DNA of 10,485 nucleotides from assembly GCA_023136785.1 (NCBI GenBank), contig JAGLQP010000027.1:1-10485 (forward strand), read 5' to 3'. Position 1 is the first letter of the stretch. Each line of letters begins with the position of its first letter. Origin of the DNA: Spirochaetales bacterium (GTDB lineage: Bacteria; Spirochaetota; Spirochaetia; SZUA-6; DRHE01). The translations under genes and the position numbers were made by a program. Below are positions 1 through 6,819 of this stretch, piece by piece. The notes under the pieces were generated by a model. The model saw nothing but the letters and a program-made list of their open reading frames with translations, was not told the origin of the DNA and searched no databases.

Positions 1-268
1 GCTCCTTGAGCAGGTCCTCCGTTTCGTAGCAATCCTTGCCCCACAACTGTGCGGTCGGTAAAACTTGCGCCTTTGGGATTCCGTCAGGATCAGGTTCGAC
101 CAACAAATATACCGGCGTGTCGGGCATCTGCCGGAACAGAATTCCGTCCAATCCGGCCGCGAACCCCAGGATGTTCTCCGGTCCCAGAGGATCGCAGGAA
201 GGATCCATTCGCTCGAGCAGAAGGGCAACACCAATCCCATAACCACCCAGAAACTGCCGGTAGGTCAT
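1..268 (-). pseudogene. Aldehyde:ferredoxin oxidoreductase (AOR) N-terminal remnant, partial, internal deletion
   Basis: The frame from ATG 268 is open to the window edge. It matches the N-terminal domain of tungsten-dependent aldehyde:ferredoxin oxidoreductases: YRQFLGGYGIG, then LLLERMDPSCDPLGPENIL, and later PVYLLVEP and LWGKDCYETEDLL. Compared with the Pyrococcus furiosus enzyme as I remember it, about 42 residues are missing between LGFAAG and LDGILF. The missing stretch normally carries the GRY and ANSGG segments that contact the tungstopterin. Upstream of the ATG the same frame has a TAG (278-280), and beyond it a degraded AOR-like start (RYIRI..DLSSGS, about 324-365). So the original start appears lost. 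ATG 268 has only a weak AGGG ribosome site. The protein would be unlikely to bind the cofactor. It could instead be an unusual short AOR-like protein, because the C-terminal part lies outside the window. Confidence 0.65.
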
Positions 269-400
269 GGCGTTGCCCTAGCTCAGCGATTGTAGGAACC
301 AAACGTTTTCCCTGATTCCGTCGCTACCGCTGCTCAAATCAGCCTGGTGTCCTGCAATTCTGATGTAACGTCACTGATGTACGGTACCGGGCGAAGGAAT

Positions 401-430
401 ATTATATTACGCAAACTGTAAGGAGTGCAA
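401..430 (-). promoter_or_regulatory. Candidate promoter reading into the AOR remnant
   Basis: On the minus strand TTGCAC (430-425) is followed after 18 bp by a perfect TATAAT (406-401). It lies in the AT-rich gap between the end of the IclR gene and the AOR remnant, facing the remnant. The -35 is poor (3 of 6) and the -10 is perfect. An 8-bp direct repeat CTGATGTA (360-367 and 374-381) and the palindrome CGGTACCG (382-389) lie just downstream and could be operator material. This fits a once-functional AOR gene with its own promoter. Confidence 0.4.
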
Positions 431-468
431 AAAAAGCCAACAAAGAAATTAACAGTATACGGAATGAG

Positions 469-1275
469 CTACAATCCGTGTGAACTTGGTTTCGGTTCAG
501 CTTCACGACCGAGCCAGGTGGGAAGCTCACCCCCCAATTCCTCGGTGATCTCTCTACTCGTAGTCAACATGAGCCTAGAGTACGAGTACGAAGCGATTGT
601 CTTGTGATCGAGCGTTTCGGCAATTCCAACGATTGCTACCGCGCCGATTACTTTTCCGTGTCTCGAAAAAATGGGGGAGGAAATTGCTACTGTATCAGTA
701 TGGAATTCTCGGAAATTGAAGGCGACACCGGTTTTGTGGATCTCCCTTAGCTGTTTTTTGAGTTCGGTCGGATCCGTAATTGTCCGCTCGGTGAAAACGT
801 GGTAGTCCAGAGACTCCAGCAGGCGGGATTTTTCCGGTTCCGGGAGGAAAGCCAGTATCACCTTGCCGGAGGCAGCGCAATGCATGGGCATCACTTCGCC
901 GCGGGCGATCGACATCAATACATTTATGTTGCCGCAGATTTCTACAACGATCGAATGCTGTCCGCTGAATACGGTAAGAAACGTCGTGTCTTTCGTCGAC
1001 TCGTGCAGCTTTTCCAAATAAGGTAGACATATTGCCGGTACGTCCATTCCACCGACCAGAGCGTCTGCGTATCGCAGGTGAGAAAACCCCAAGAAGAATC
1101 GCTTGTCGACCTTTCGCTGTGATACGAAATCAAATTTTTTCAAGGACTTCATAATGCGATAGCAGGTTGAGGCGGGAATCTTCAGTCGATTGCTCAGTTC
1201 CTTGTTTGTCAGTCCGGTCTTGTAGTGCCTTCGCAGCAGCTCAAGGATTCTATATACCTTCTCTATCGATGTCAT
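469..1275 (-). CDS. IclR-family transcriptional regulator
   Basis: This 268-residue protein has the usual IclR length and layout. An N-terminal winged helix-turn-helix (about residues 3-60, recognition helix around IPASTCYRIMKSL at 33-45) is followed by a C-terminal effector-binding domain (about 80-255) with the family-typical run HCAASGKVILAFLP and a late VGAVAIVG-like strand. I start it at ATG 1275 because GAGG lies 5 bp upstream. A longer reading from 1326 adds 17 residues without a family match. Members usually act as dimeric repressors or activators of catabolic operons and sense a small molecule. The gene lies directly downstream of the methyltransferase operon on the same strand, behind a probable terminator. 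It is therefore a natural candidate for the operon's regulator, which is inference only. An 8-bp palindrome GAAATTTC (1335-1342) sits upstream and could be an autoregulatory site. Confidence 0.93.
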   Translation of the reverse strand: MTSIEKVYRILELLRRHYKTGLTNKELSNRLKIPASTCYRIMKSLKKFDFVSQRKVDKRFFLGFSHLRYADALVGGMDVPAICLPYLEKLHESTKDTTFLTVFSGQHSIVVEICGNINVLMSIARGEVMPMHCAASGKVILAFLPEPEKSRLLESLDYHVFTERTITDPTELKKQLREIHKTGVAFNFREFHTDTVAISSPIFSRHGKVIGAVAIVGIAETLDHKTIASYSYSRLMLTTSREITEELGGELPTWLGREAEPKPSSHGL

Positions 1276-1372
1276 CCGAACCTCGTTCTGAGATACTAGA
1301 GCACTAATACTGATTACAGGCAACACCTTTCATTGAAATTTCTATTCCAAATAGTGAAACAATCGAGGGAAT

Positions 1373-1410
1373 AAAAAAAGATGGCCGCAGAGATACTATC
1401 CGCCGCCGTC
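1373..1410 (-). terminator. Rho-independent terminator after the methyltransferase operon
   Basis: Read on the minus strand, GACGGCGGCGGA (1410-1399) can pair with TCTGCGGCCATC (1391-1380), with two mismatches and one G-T pair around a short loop. It is followed at once by seven T (1379-1373). The structure starts 24 bp after the stop codon of the second corrinoid protein gene. This suggests that the iclR gene downstream is transcribed mostly on its own. I see no clear promoter for it in 1276-1372. Confidence 0.55.
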
Positions 1411-1434
1411 TCAGGATCGTGTTCTCCTATTCGC

Positions 1435-2085
1435 TTATGAACGACCAAGAAGCTTGCCTACCTTTTTCACCGCATCGGCGGCGTCGAAACCCACGGCATC
1501 GGCGCCGATCTCCTCAGCGAACTCCTGAGTAACCGGACAGCCTCCTACGATGATCTTGACTCTATCTCGAAGCCCCGCCTCCTTCATCGCGGCGATTACC
1601 TCCCCCATGACCTGAAGAGGAAGCGTCAGCAGGGTAGACATCCCGAGGACGTCGGCATTGTTCTGTTTCACCGACTGGATAAAGCCGTCAACCGCCACAT
1701 CGATGCCTATATCCTCCACATCGTAGCCGTTCGCCTGCAGTACCGCTGCAACGACTGATTTCCCGATGTCGTGTATATCGCCCTTCACCGTTCCTATCAC
1801 TATCTTGCCCAGGGTCGTGCGAGGCGTCCCCGATGCCTTGATTTTTTCATCTAGAATCGATGTGGCCTTCTTCATAACATCCGCGGCCATGATCAGCTCC
1901 GGAAGAAATACTTCCCCGGCTCCGAAGTCTTCCCCGACCTTCATGATCCCTCTGGCCAAACCCCTTTCAACAGCATCGATCGGGTCGACTCCCTTTCCCA
2001 GACCGTCATTCACCAGCTGTACGGCTGCATCCGCCTCGCCGTCGACGACGGCCTGCGCCAGCCTGTCAAAATATTCCTGGTCCAT
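1435..2085 (-). CDS. Corrinoid (cobalamin-binding) protein of a methyltransferase system, MtbC/MttC type
   Basis: This 216-residue protein carries the methyl group between a substrate methyltransferase and the tetrahydrofolate methyltransferase on a protein-bound corrinoid. Residues 1-90 form the helical cap domain typical of MtaC/MtbC/MttC proteins (DPIDAVERGL, GEVFLPELIMAADVM). Residues 91-216 form a Rossmann-like B12-binding domain. GDIHDIGKS at 102-110 provides the lower-ligand His105, followed by the GMSTLLT and IVGGCPVT segments of the cofactor pocket. ATG 2085 is preferred because AGGAGG lies 5 bp upstream; a longer start at 2106 lacks such a site. It lies 24 bp behind the MttB-family gene and is its likely partner. 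It is clearly different in sequence from the other corrinoid protein (5090-5734), so the two are not a recent duplication. Confidence 0.95.
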   Translation of the reverse strand: MDQEYFDRLAQAVVDGEADAAVQLVNDGLGKGVDPIDAVERGLARGIMKVGEDFGAGEVFLPELIMAADVMKKATSILDEKIKASGTPRTTLGKIVIGTVKGDIHDIGKSVVAAVLQANGYDVEDIGIDVAVDGFIQSVKQNNADVLGMSTLLTLPLQVMGEVIAAMKEAGLRDRVKIIVGGCPVTQEFAEEIGADAVGFDAADAVKKVGKLLGRS

Positions 2086-2109
2086 CTTGTCCTCCTGTAT
2101 CCACAAAAA

Positions 2110-3600
2110 TCATTCTTTACGTTTCGGGGGTTTGTCCGCCTCGCCCACGTCCCGTTTCTTTACATGGTTGAGGTACTCATCGATCTGTTTCTGTACGTCC
2201 ATCGGCACCGGGGATTCATGGGAATCCAGTATCTTCAATGCCTGCTGCTTTCCCTTCTCCAGCAAGTCCGTATGGCCCCGTTCCCAGCTTTCGAAAAAGT
2301 CACGATTGCTCAACTTGGGAATAAAAAATTCCTCCCGATACCATTTCCTCGTATGCGCTTCCCGGAGATAGCTGCCGGGAAGCGGACCAACTTTGAGAAT
2401 CTCGTCTACCGAAAGTCTCTCCTCGTCAATTCGGATTCCCTTGAGATAGTGACCGATGAAGCCGGCCACTTCATTTTCGATGCACATATGCGCCCAGTCC
2501 ACGTAGTTGAAACCGGCGGTACCGCCGATATCCCAAATCAAGCTGATACCGCTCAAGGCGTAGGTGTAGTTCTTCAAGGCACTTTCATAGGCGGCCTGCT
2601 CATCCGTGTCGCAGGAATCGTTAATCGTGAATCCGACACAGGGAACTCCATAAAATTTGGCCATCGCAGAAATACCGGCCCCCACAGTCCCGTACTCCGG
2701 GTTCCCGAACTGCCACAAACCGGTTCGCATGTCCATAGCCGGGTTGAAGCTGCAGAAACAAAGCGGGTGGCCGGGCTTGTAGCTCTGGGTTTGAACCACC
2801 AGGGCCAGGGTTTCTGCGATCACCTGGACCAGCATTCCCGCCAGCGTAGCCGGTCCTGTGGCACCGCCCATCAGTGCGCTGTAGACGGTTATCGGCAGCC
2901 CCGCATCACAGAATCCCATCAACCAGTCGGTGTAGTTCACGTCGATAACCCGAGGCGGATTGGCGATCACATGACCGAGAACGTGGGGTTTCTTCTTCAA
3001 CGCCTCCTCGCCTCCCGCGGCAATCTGCCAGAGTTTAATCAGATCAGGAACCTCGTGCTCCGCTCCGGTATTGTACACCCAGGTCATGCTCTTATCCGTA
3101 TACTTCATCATCTCTCCGACAAGCATCTGGGAGTTGCAGATCTTCGGTTCGTCGTACAGCCACATCACCGCTTTATACAGACTGTGCACATTCTCCAAGG
3201 CATCCGCCATCAGTGTCCCGTCGACAGCGTCTGCCCGGGTTGCCTGACGCCTTTCCCCCGTGCGGATGTCTCTCAGGTAGCGACCCGTAACCGTGGCAAA
3301 GTGAACCTCCCCATCGCCGATACGGATATCATTGTTACCCTCTGCATCGCGGCCGAATATCGTGAAGCTGCCCGGACACTTCTTGAAGGCGTCCATAATC
3401 ACCTTCTCCGGAATCTTCACCAGCTTGCCGTCATCCTCCACCTTGCAGCCTACCTTTTCAAACATCTTTGCCGCCCGGGGATCATCGCAGCGCATGCCGC
3501 CCTGCTCCAGAACGCGAACAGCCGCTTTGTGTACTTTCTTACATTCCTCGTCTGTGATCGGGCAGAGGGATCCCACCAATTTCCCAGTGAATCCTTTCAT
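2110..3600 (-). CDS. MttB-family methyltransferase without pyrrolysine (COG5598)
   Basis: This 496-residue protein belongs to the trimethylamine methyltransferase family. Its length equals that of full-size MttB, and the whole reading frame has no amber codon, so it is a pyrrolysine-free member. Known members of this group, such as MtgB, demethylate glycine betaine or other quaternary amines onto a corrinoid protein. Visible family segments are SALMGGATGPATLAG around residue 245, AMDMRTG at 288-294, NPEYGTVGAG after it, and KFYGVPC with an acidic stretch (DSCDTDEQAAYESAL). I cannot place the residue aligned to pyrrolysine with certainty. Start ATG 3600 has GGAGG 8 bp upstream; a TTG at 3615 is a weaker choice. 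It sits between the MtmB-family gene and the second corrinoid gene. The substrate is unknown, with a quaternary or tertiary N-methyl compound most likely. Confidence 0.93.
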   Translation of the reverse strand: MKGFTGKLVGSLCPITDEECKKVHKAAVRVLEQGGMRCDDPRAAKMFEKVGCKVEDDGKLVKIPEKVIMDAFKKCPGSFTIFGRDAEGNNDIRIGDGEVHFATVTGRYLRDIRTGERRQATRADAVDGTLMADALENVHSLYKAVMWLYDEPKICNSQMLVGEMMKYTDKSMTWVYNTGAEHEVPDLIKLWQIAAGGEEALKKKPHVLGHVIANPPRVIDVNYTDWLMGFCDAGLPITVYSALMGGATGPATLAGMLVQVIAETLALVVQTQSYKPGHPLCFCSFNPAMDMRTGLWQFGNPEYGTVGAGISAMAKFYGVPCVGFTINDSCDTDEQAAYESALKNYTYALSGISLIWDIGGTAGFNYVDWAHMCIENEVAGFIGHYLKGIRIDEERLSVDEILKVGPLPGSYLREAHTRKWYREEFFIPKLSNRDFFESWERGHTDLLEKGKQQALKILDSHESPVPMDVQKQIDEYLNHVKKRDVGEADKPPKRKE

Positions 3601-3666
3601 TCTCAATACCTCCAAAACATCGCTTTGGTTAAAATCCTATGCAGCCCAAGCCAAATTTTTTTTCTT

Positions 3667-3681
3667 TCTGCCGGCGGCAGA
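3667..3681 (-). other. Intercistronic hairpin between the two methyltransferase genes
   Basis: TCTGCCGGCGGCAGA is a perfect inverted repeat with 7-bp arms and one central base; as RNA it gives a 6-bp stem with a 3-nt loop. It starts 7 bp after the stop codon of the MtmB-family gene. In the direction of transcription an A-rich tract follows instead of T, so it is not a standard terminator. It could stabilise the upstream message or mark a processing site that sets different levels of the two methyltransferases. Confidence 0.45.
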
Positions 3682-3687
3682 CTCCAT

Positions 3688-5070
3688 TCACAGCAGGGAG
3701 TAGTTTAATCCGAGCTTTGCCAGCTCCTCGCGAATCGACTCATAAAGCTTCAGATATTCCGGTAATGGGGTTACCTTCTCCATGTCATAGATCTCGCTGA
3801 ACTTCTTTCCAAGAGGAGCATCCGGGACATCCTTCTCATATTTACTAAGCAGTGCTTTTACTAACGGGTTGGCTTCCTTTCGGGTCATCCCCATTCGCGC
3901 CACAATGTGGCCGACCTCCGAAGCGGTTTGAATCTCCAGTGTCGATACCCGCTCCGGGTACTTATCTCTGGCAATACCCGCGGCTACCAGGTTTGCCCCC
4001 GAAACCGTCGCGGTGACGGCATGGGCAGCCAGCTCATAAAAGAGCATCCTGGTGGCAGGTCCGGCTGCGGCCATGGATACCGACTCGTTGAGAAGGTGGG
4101 TGTTTCTTGCCAGAGCCTGGGAGTACACACTGACCAGCCAGAGCATGGGAGAGGTCGAGTTGCATACCTGGTGGAGATCGATCGGAAAAGGAATGTGATA
4201 ATCGGCGTTGAAGGCAAAAAGCCCGAGAAAGAAGTGGGCTATTTGAGTCAACATGGTCCCTTCGGGCCCCCCCGCGTATCCGCCCATGAGCGGTCCGTAC
4301 AATCCGGCAATCCCCGCTCCGCTCTCCGTCTGCCAGGGCACCTTGTTCATCCGGGCAAAATCTACCTTCAACTCGGCGATCGCCCCGTTCTGGGTTACAT
4401 CCGCCGGCAAGGCTCCGAACTGCTCCCTTGCAGCGGCAATGATCGCCGCTGTGCTCTCGGCACAGGAGATCATGGCATACAAGCCCAACCCGGGCCGTCC
4501 GGCCAGCCGTGCAGCCTCCCGTCTTTTCGATACATCCCAAATCGCCGCCGCAACCTCAACCGGATGACCTGCCCTGATGGGGATTCCGCGAAACGTATCC
4601 TGAAGAGACACTCCGCAAAACGCATCGGCCAAGGGGACACTTGCGATCGCCTGGCATACCTTTACGAACATATCTTGGGGGACCGGAACGCCGAGACCGG
4701 AAGCCACGAAAGAGGGATCTCGAAGATCTTCGACCTTTCTACTGTAGGTCACTCCCCGGTCCTTTCCCTCGCCCCAGGTATAGGTATCGGGGGCCAGTGC
4801 CACTCGTTCTTCGATCTCACTGCGGCTGAAGCGCACCACCCGTTTTGTATCGAGACAGTAAAACCCGACCTGCTCGAACAGCTCTACCGCCGCTTCGTAG
4901 GCCCGATCCGCGAGGGAATCATCGTCGGGAACGATCTGTCCAGGATCGAATTTGATGTCGTACTTCTCGATCAGCTTCGACACCGACTTGTACAACAGGG
5001 CGTCATAATCGGACTCCTGCATCCGCTGGCCTTTGCCGCATCGCTCAAGGACCTCCCAAAACGTTACCAT
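3688..5070 (-). CDS. MtmB-family (monomethylamine-type) methyltransferase with Tyr in place of pyrrolysine
   Basis: This 460-residue protein aligns end to end with methanogen monomethylamine:corrinoid methyltransferase MtmB (about 458 residues). Shared segments include TFWEV at the N-terminus, EKYDIKFDPG near 35-44, AGRPGLGL at 190-197, ELKVDFA, MGGYAGGPEGT, the AAGPATRMLFYELAAHA region, and the C-terminal IYDMEKVTPLPEYLKLYE. In MtmB the AGRPGMGV motif is followed by pyrrolysine (amber UAG). Here the next codon is TAT (4479-4477), giving Tyr198. No in-frame TAG interrupts the gene. ATG 5070 follows AAGGAG by 9 bp; a GTG at 5076 would be only 3 bp from it. It starts 19 bp after the first corrinoid gene, its likely partner. 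Family membership is firm. Substrate is unknown, and monomethylamine should not be assumed without pyrrolysine. Confidence 0.93.
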   Translation of the reverse strand: MVTFWEVLERCGKGQRMQESDYDALLYKSVSKLIEKYDIKFDPGQIVPDDDSLADRAYEAAVELFEQVGFYCLDTKRVVRFSRSEIEERVALAPDTYTWGEGKDRGVTYSRKVEDLRDPSFVASGLGVPVPQDMFVKVCQAIASVPLADAFCGVSLQDTFRGIPIRAGHPVEVAAAIWDVSKRREAARLAGRPGLGLYAMISCAESTAAIIAAAREQFGALPADVTQNGAIAELKVDFARMNKVPWQTESGAGIAGLYGPLMGGYAGGPEGTMLTQIAHFFLGLFAFNADYHIPFPIDLHQVCNSTSPMLWLVSVYSQALARNTHLLNESVSMAAAGPATRMLFYELAAHAVTATVSGANLVAAGIARDKYPERVSTLEIQTASEVGHIVARMGMTRKEANPLVKALLSKYEKDVPDAPLGKKFSEIYDMEKVTPLPEYLKLYESIREELAKLGLNYSLL

Positions 5071-5089
5071 AACCACTCACTCCTTCCCG

Positions 5090-5734
5090 CTACTTCTTCG
5101 CCAGTCCCTTGGCGGTCCTGACCGCCCCGACCGCATCCTTAGCGTAACCGTCGGCTCCTATCTCTTTCGCCCACTCCTCGGTTACCGGGGCGCCTCCCAC
5201 CATTACGGGCAGTTCTTCTTTTATTCCGAGCTCCTGCAGCTCTTGAATCAGCTCAGGCATGTAGCCCATGGTCGTGGTCATCAATGCGGATACTCCTATC
5301 ACGTCGGCATGGATTTCCTCGGCTTTGTCGATTATGACCGCTACTTTTACATCCTTCCCCAAATCGATGATCTCAAAGCCCGATGTGGACAAGAGCAATT
5401 TCACGATGTTCTTCCCGATATCGTGCATGTCGCCCTGGATGGTCGCCAGCACGGCCTTTCCGAACTCCGTAAGGCTTCCCGATCCGGTTGACTCGATCGC
5501 GGGCTTCAACACGGCCACACCGCCTTTCATCGCCTCTGCCGCCTGCATCATCTCAGGAAGGAACATTTCCCCACTCTCGAACTTCCCTCCGACCGTGTCC
5601 ATTCCCTTGGAGAATCCCTGCTGAATAACTTCAACGGGATCCAGGTTGTTCTCCATTGCCTGTTTGGCAAGGGAAACGCAATGCTCAGCGTCCCCGGCAA
5701 TTACCGCCTCGGCCATCTGTTTCAAAATGTCCAT
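5090..5734 (-). CDS. Corrinoid protein of a methyltransferase system, MtmC/MtbC type
   Basis: This 214-residue protein is the probable methyl carrier for the MtmB-family enzyme encoded 19 bp downstream. Its cap domain (residues 1-90, with DPVEVIQQGF and GEMFLPEMMQAAEAM) is followed by the B12-binding domain. GDMHDIGKN at 101-109 supplies His104 for cobalt coordination. GVSALMTTTM and VMVGGAPVTEEWAKEIGADGY complete the pocket. I chose ATG 5734, with AGGAG 9 bp upstream; a TTG at 5740 lies only 3 bp from that site. It comes 61 bp after the MtgA-like gene. The gap holds a weak inverted repeat (ATTGCT/AGCAAT, 5775-5796) that overlaps the upstream stop codon. There is no sign of damage or fusion. 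Confidence 0.95.
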   Translation of the reverse strand: MDILKQMAEAVIAGDAEHCVSLAKQAMENNLDPVEVIQQGFSKGMDTVGGKFESGEMFLPEMMQAAEAMKGGVAVLKPAIESTGSGSLTEFGKAVLATIQGDMHDIGKNIVKLLLSTSGFEIIDLGKDVKVAVIIDKAEEIHADVIGVSALMTTTMGYMPELIQELQELGIKEELPVMVGGAPVTEEWAKEIGADGYAKDAVGAVRTAKGLAKK

Positions 5735-5795
5735 TCCCAACTTCTCCTATTGATATCTGAATATACCGTCCGTTATTGCTGCTTTCGTGAAGCAA

Positions 5796-6638
5796 TCAGG
5801 CGAGCCGTTTCCGGGTAGAGACGATGTATCTTTTCCCATAGGGATCTCTCCCCAAAATGAGATCACAGGCAAGGATTGAGCGGGCGAGCTTCACAGGATC
5901 GGTGATCATACAGTTGGCACCGGCACCGATCGCCAACGCCATAAAAGCTTGATTGATGGTCTGACGGTCGGGGAGCCCGAAGGACACGTTGCTCGCTCCC
6001 AGGTTGATATTCACGCCGAGCCTTTCCCTGACCAACTCGATCGTCCTCAATGTTACCTTCGCCGCATTCTGATCTGCGCCCACCGTGAGCACGAGTGTAT
6101 CGATAACCACGTCCTGTTTGGGGATACCCAGCTGAACGGCGCGGTTGAGGATCTTCTCGGCGATGGCGAGACGCCGTTCCGGATCGGTCGGGATCCCCTG
6201 CTCATCCATAGTCAATCCGATAACCGCAGCTTGACGGTCTTTGACCAGCGGCAACACCGCTTCCAGACGGTCATGCTCACCGTTCACCGAGTTCACCAAG
6301 GGCTTGCCCGAGACTTCCTTCAGTCCTGCCGCCAAAGCTTCAGGATTACCAGAGTCGAGGCACAGCGGCACATCGAAGTCGGAGACGATCCGTTTTACGA
6401 TCCTCGGCAGCAGAGCGACTTCGTCGAGGCCGGGAACTCCCACGTTGATATCGAGCACGTGAGCACCATGCTCGAGCTGTCTCTCCGCCAGCTCTTTGAC
6501 GTATCCGTAATTGTCCTCTTTCAGAGCTTCGGTCAGTTTCTTTTGCCCGGTGGGATTTATTTTTTCCCCGATCATAACTACCGGACCTTGGGAATCGATT
6601 CTTACTTCAGAACTCCGACCGCGCAGTACCGTTTCCAT
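5796..6638 (-). CDS. MtgA-like methylcorrinoid:tetrahydrofolate methyltransferase
   Basis: This 280-residue protein is a pterin-binding-domain TIM barrel of the size of MtgA/MtvA and the MetH/AcsE folate domain. Motifs are IGEKINPTG at 23-31, VLDINVGVPG at 61-70, LCLDSGNPEAL with Asp95, LVNSVNGE with Asn116 and Asn119, and GASNVSFGLP at 214-223, all typical of folate-binding methyltransferases. The inferred role is to take the methyl group from the two methylated corrinoid proteins and make methyl-tetrahydrofolate. It leads the operon. ATG 6638 has GGGAG 7 bp upstream. The absence of an MtbA-type coenzyme M methylase, together with this enzyme, argues for a bacterial rather than a methanogenic pathway. 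A pure folate-synthesis role (dihydropteroate synthase) is unlikely given the motifs and the neighbours. Confidence 0.92.
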   Translation of the reverse strand: METVLRGRSSEVRIDSQGPVVMIGEKINPTGQKKLTEALKEDNYGYVKELAERQLEHGAHVLDINVGVPGLDEVALLPRIVKRIVSDFDVPLCLDSGNPEALAAGLKEVSGKPLVNSVNGEHDRLEAVLPLVKDRQAAVIGLTMDEQGIPTDPERRLAIAEKILNRAVQLGIPKQDVVIDTLVLTVGADQNAAKVTLRTIELVRERLGVNINLGASNVSFGLPDRQTINQAFMALAIGAGANCMITDPVKLARSILACDLILGRDPYGKRYIVSTRKRLA

Positions 6639-6664
6639 TCCTAATCTCCCGACTCATTTCTTTT

Positions 6665-6711
6665 ATTATAGATTCTACTTCACCCGAAACCCGGGAATTT
6701 GTCAAATTTGA
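6665..6711 (-). promoter_or_regulatory. Candidate operon promoter and upstream palindrome
   Basis: On the minus strand a perfect TATAAT (6670-6665) lies about 27 bp before the MtgA-like start codon, with only a weak -35 (CGGGTT, 6693-6688). A TTGACA (6705-6700) is present but too far (29 bp) to pair with this -10. It overlaps the 10-bp perfect palindrome TCAAATTTGA (6702-6711). The weak -35 and a palindrome just upstream would suit a promoter that needs an activator, but this is inference. Confidence 0.4.
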
Positions 6712-6785
6712 GCGTCCGGTCGATTTACCATTATGTGGAATCTTGGATTGCACCACCAAATCTTCGACCGATCCGTGGGTGTTCC

Positions 6786-6795
6786 CGGAATTCCG
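6786..6795. promoter_or_regulatory. Palindrome CGGAATTCCG in the divergent promoter region
   Basis: A 10-bp perfect palindrome lies between the two divergent promoters. Its GGAATTCC core resembles half-sites bound by some IclR-family proteins (GGAA..TTCC type). That makes it one candidate operator for the IclR regulator encoded behind the operon. A single short palindrome can occur by chance. Confidence 0.3.
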
Positions 6796-6819
6796 AATAA
6801 TAAGAATAGCACCTTCATT

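Noticed and set aside
552..592. Inverted repeat ACTCGTA/TACGAGT within the end of the IclR gene
   Set aside because: It falls inside codons for a serine- and tyrosine-rich stretch (SYSYSR) and is explained by coding sequence; the loop is long and there is no T-tract.
2164..3708. A 514-codon open frame on the plus strand, opposite the MttB-family gene
   Set aside because: It lies antisense to a gene with clear family motifs, its translation shows no recognisable domain, and long antisense frames are expected from this codon use.
3688..5070. Annotation as a true monomethylamine methyltransferase (mtmB)
   Set aside because: The catalytic pyrrolysine is replaced by tyrosine, so only family membership, not the substrate, can be claimed.
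3907..5121. A 404-codon plus-strand open frame opposite the MtmB-family gene
   Set aside because: It is an antisense shadow of a full-length family member, with no domain and an arginine- and glycine-rich composition typical of shadow frames.
5949..6644. A 231-codon plus-strand open frame opposite the MtgA-like gene
   Set aside because: The minus strand carries all the folate-methyltransferase motifs; this frame has none of its own.
6700..6705. TTGACA as the -35 of the methyltransferase operon
   Set aside because: The nearest good -10 boxes lie 22 bp (TAGAAT) and 29 bp (TATAAT) away, outside the normal 16-18 bp spacing.
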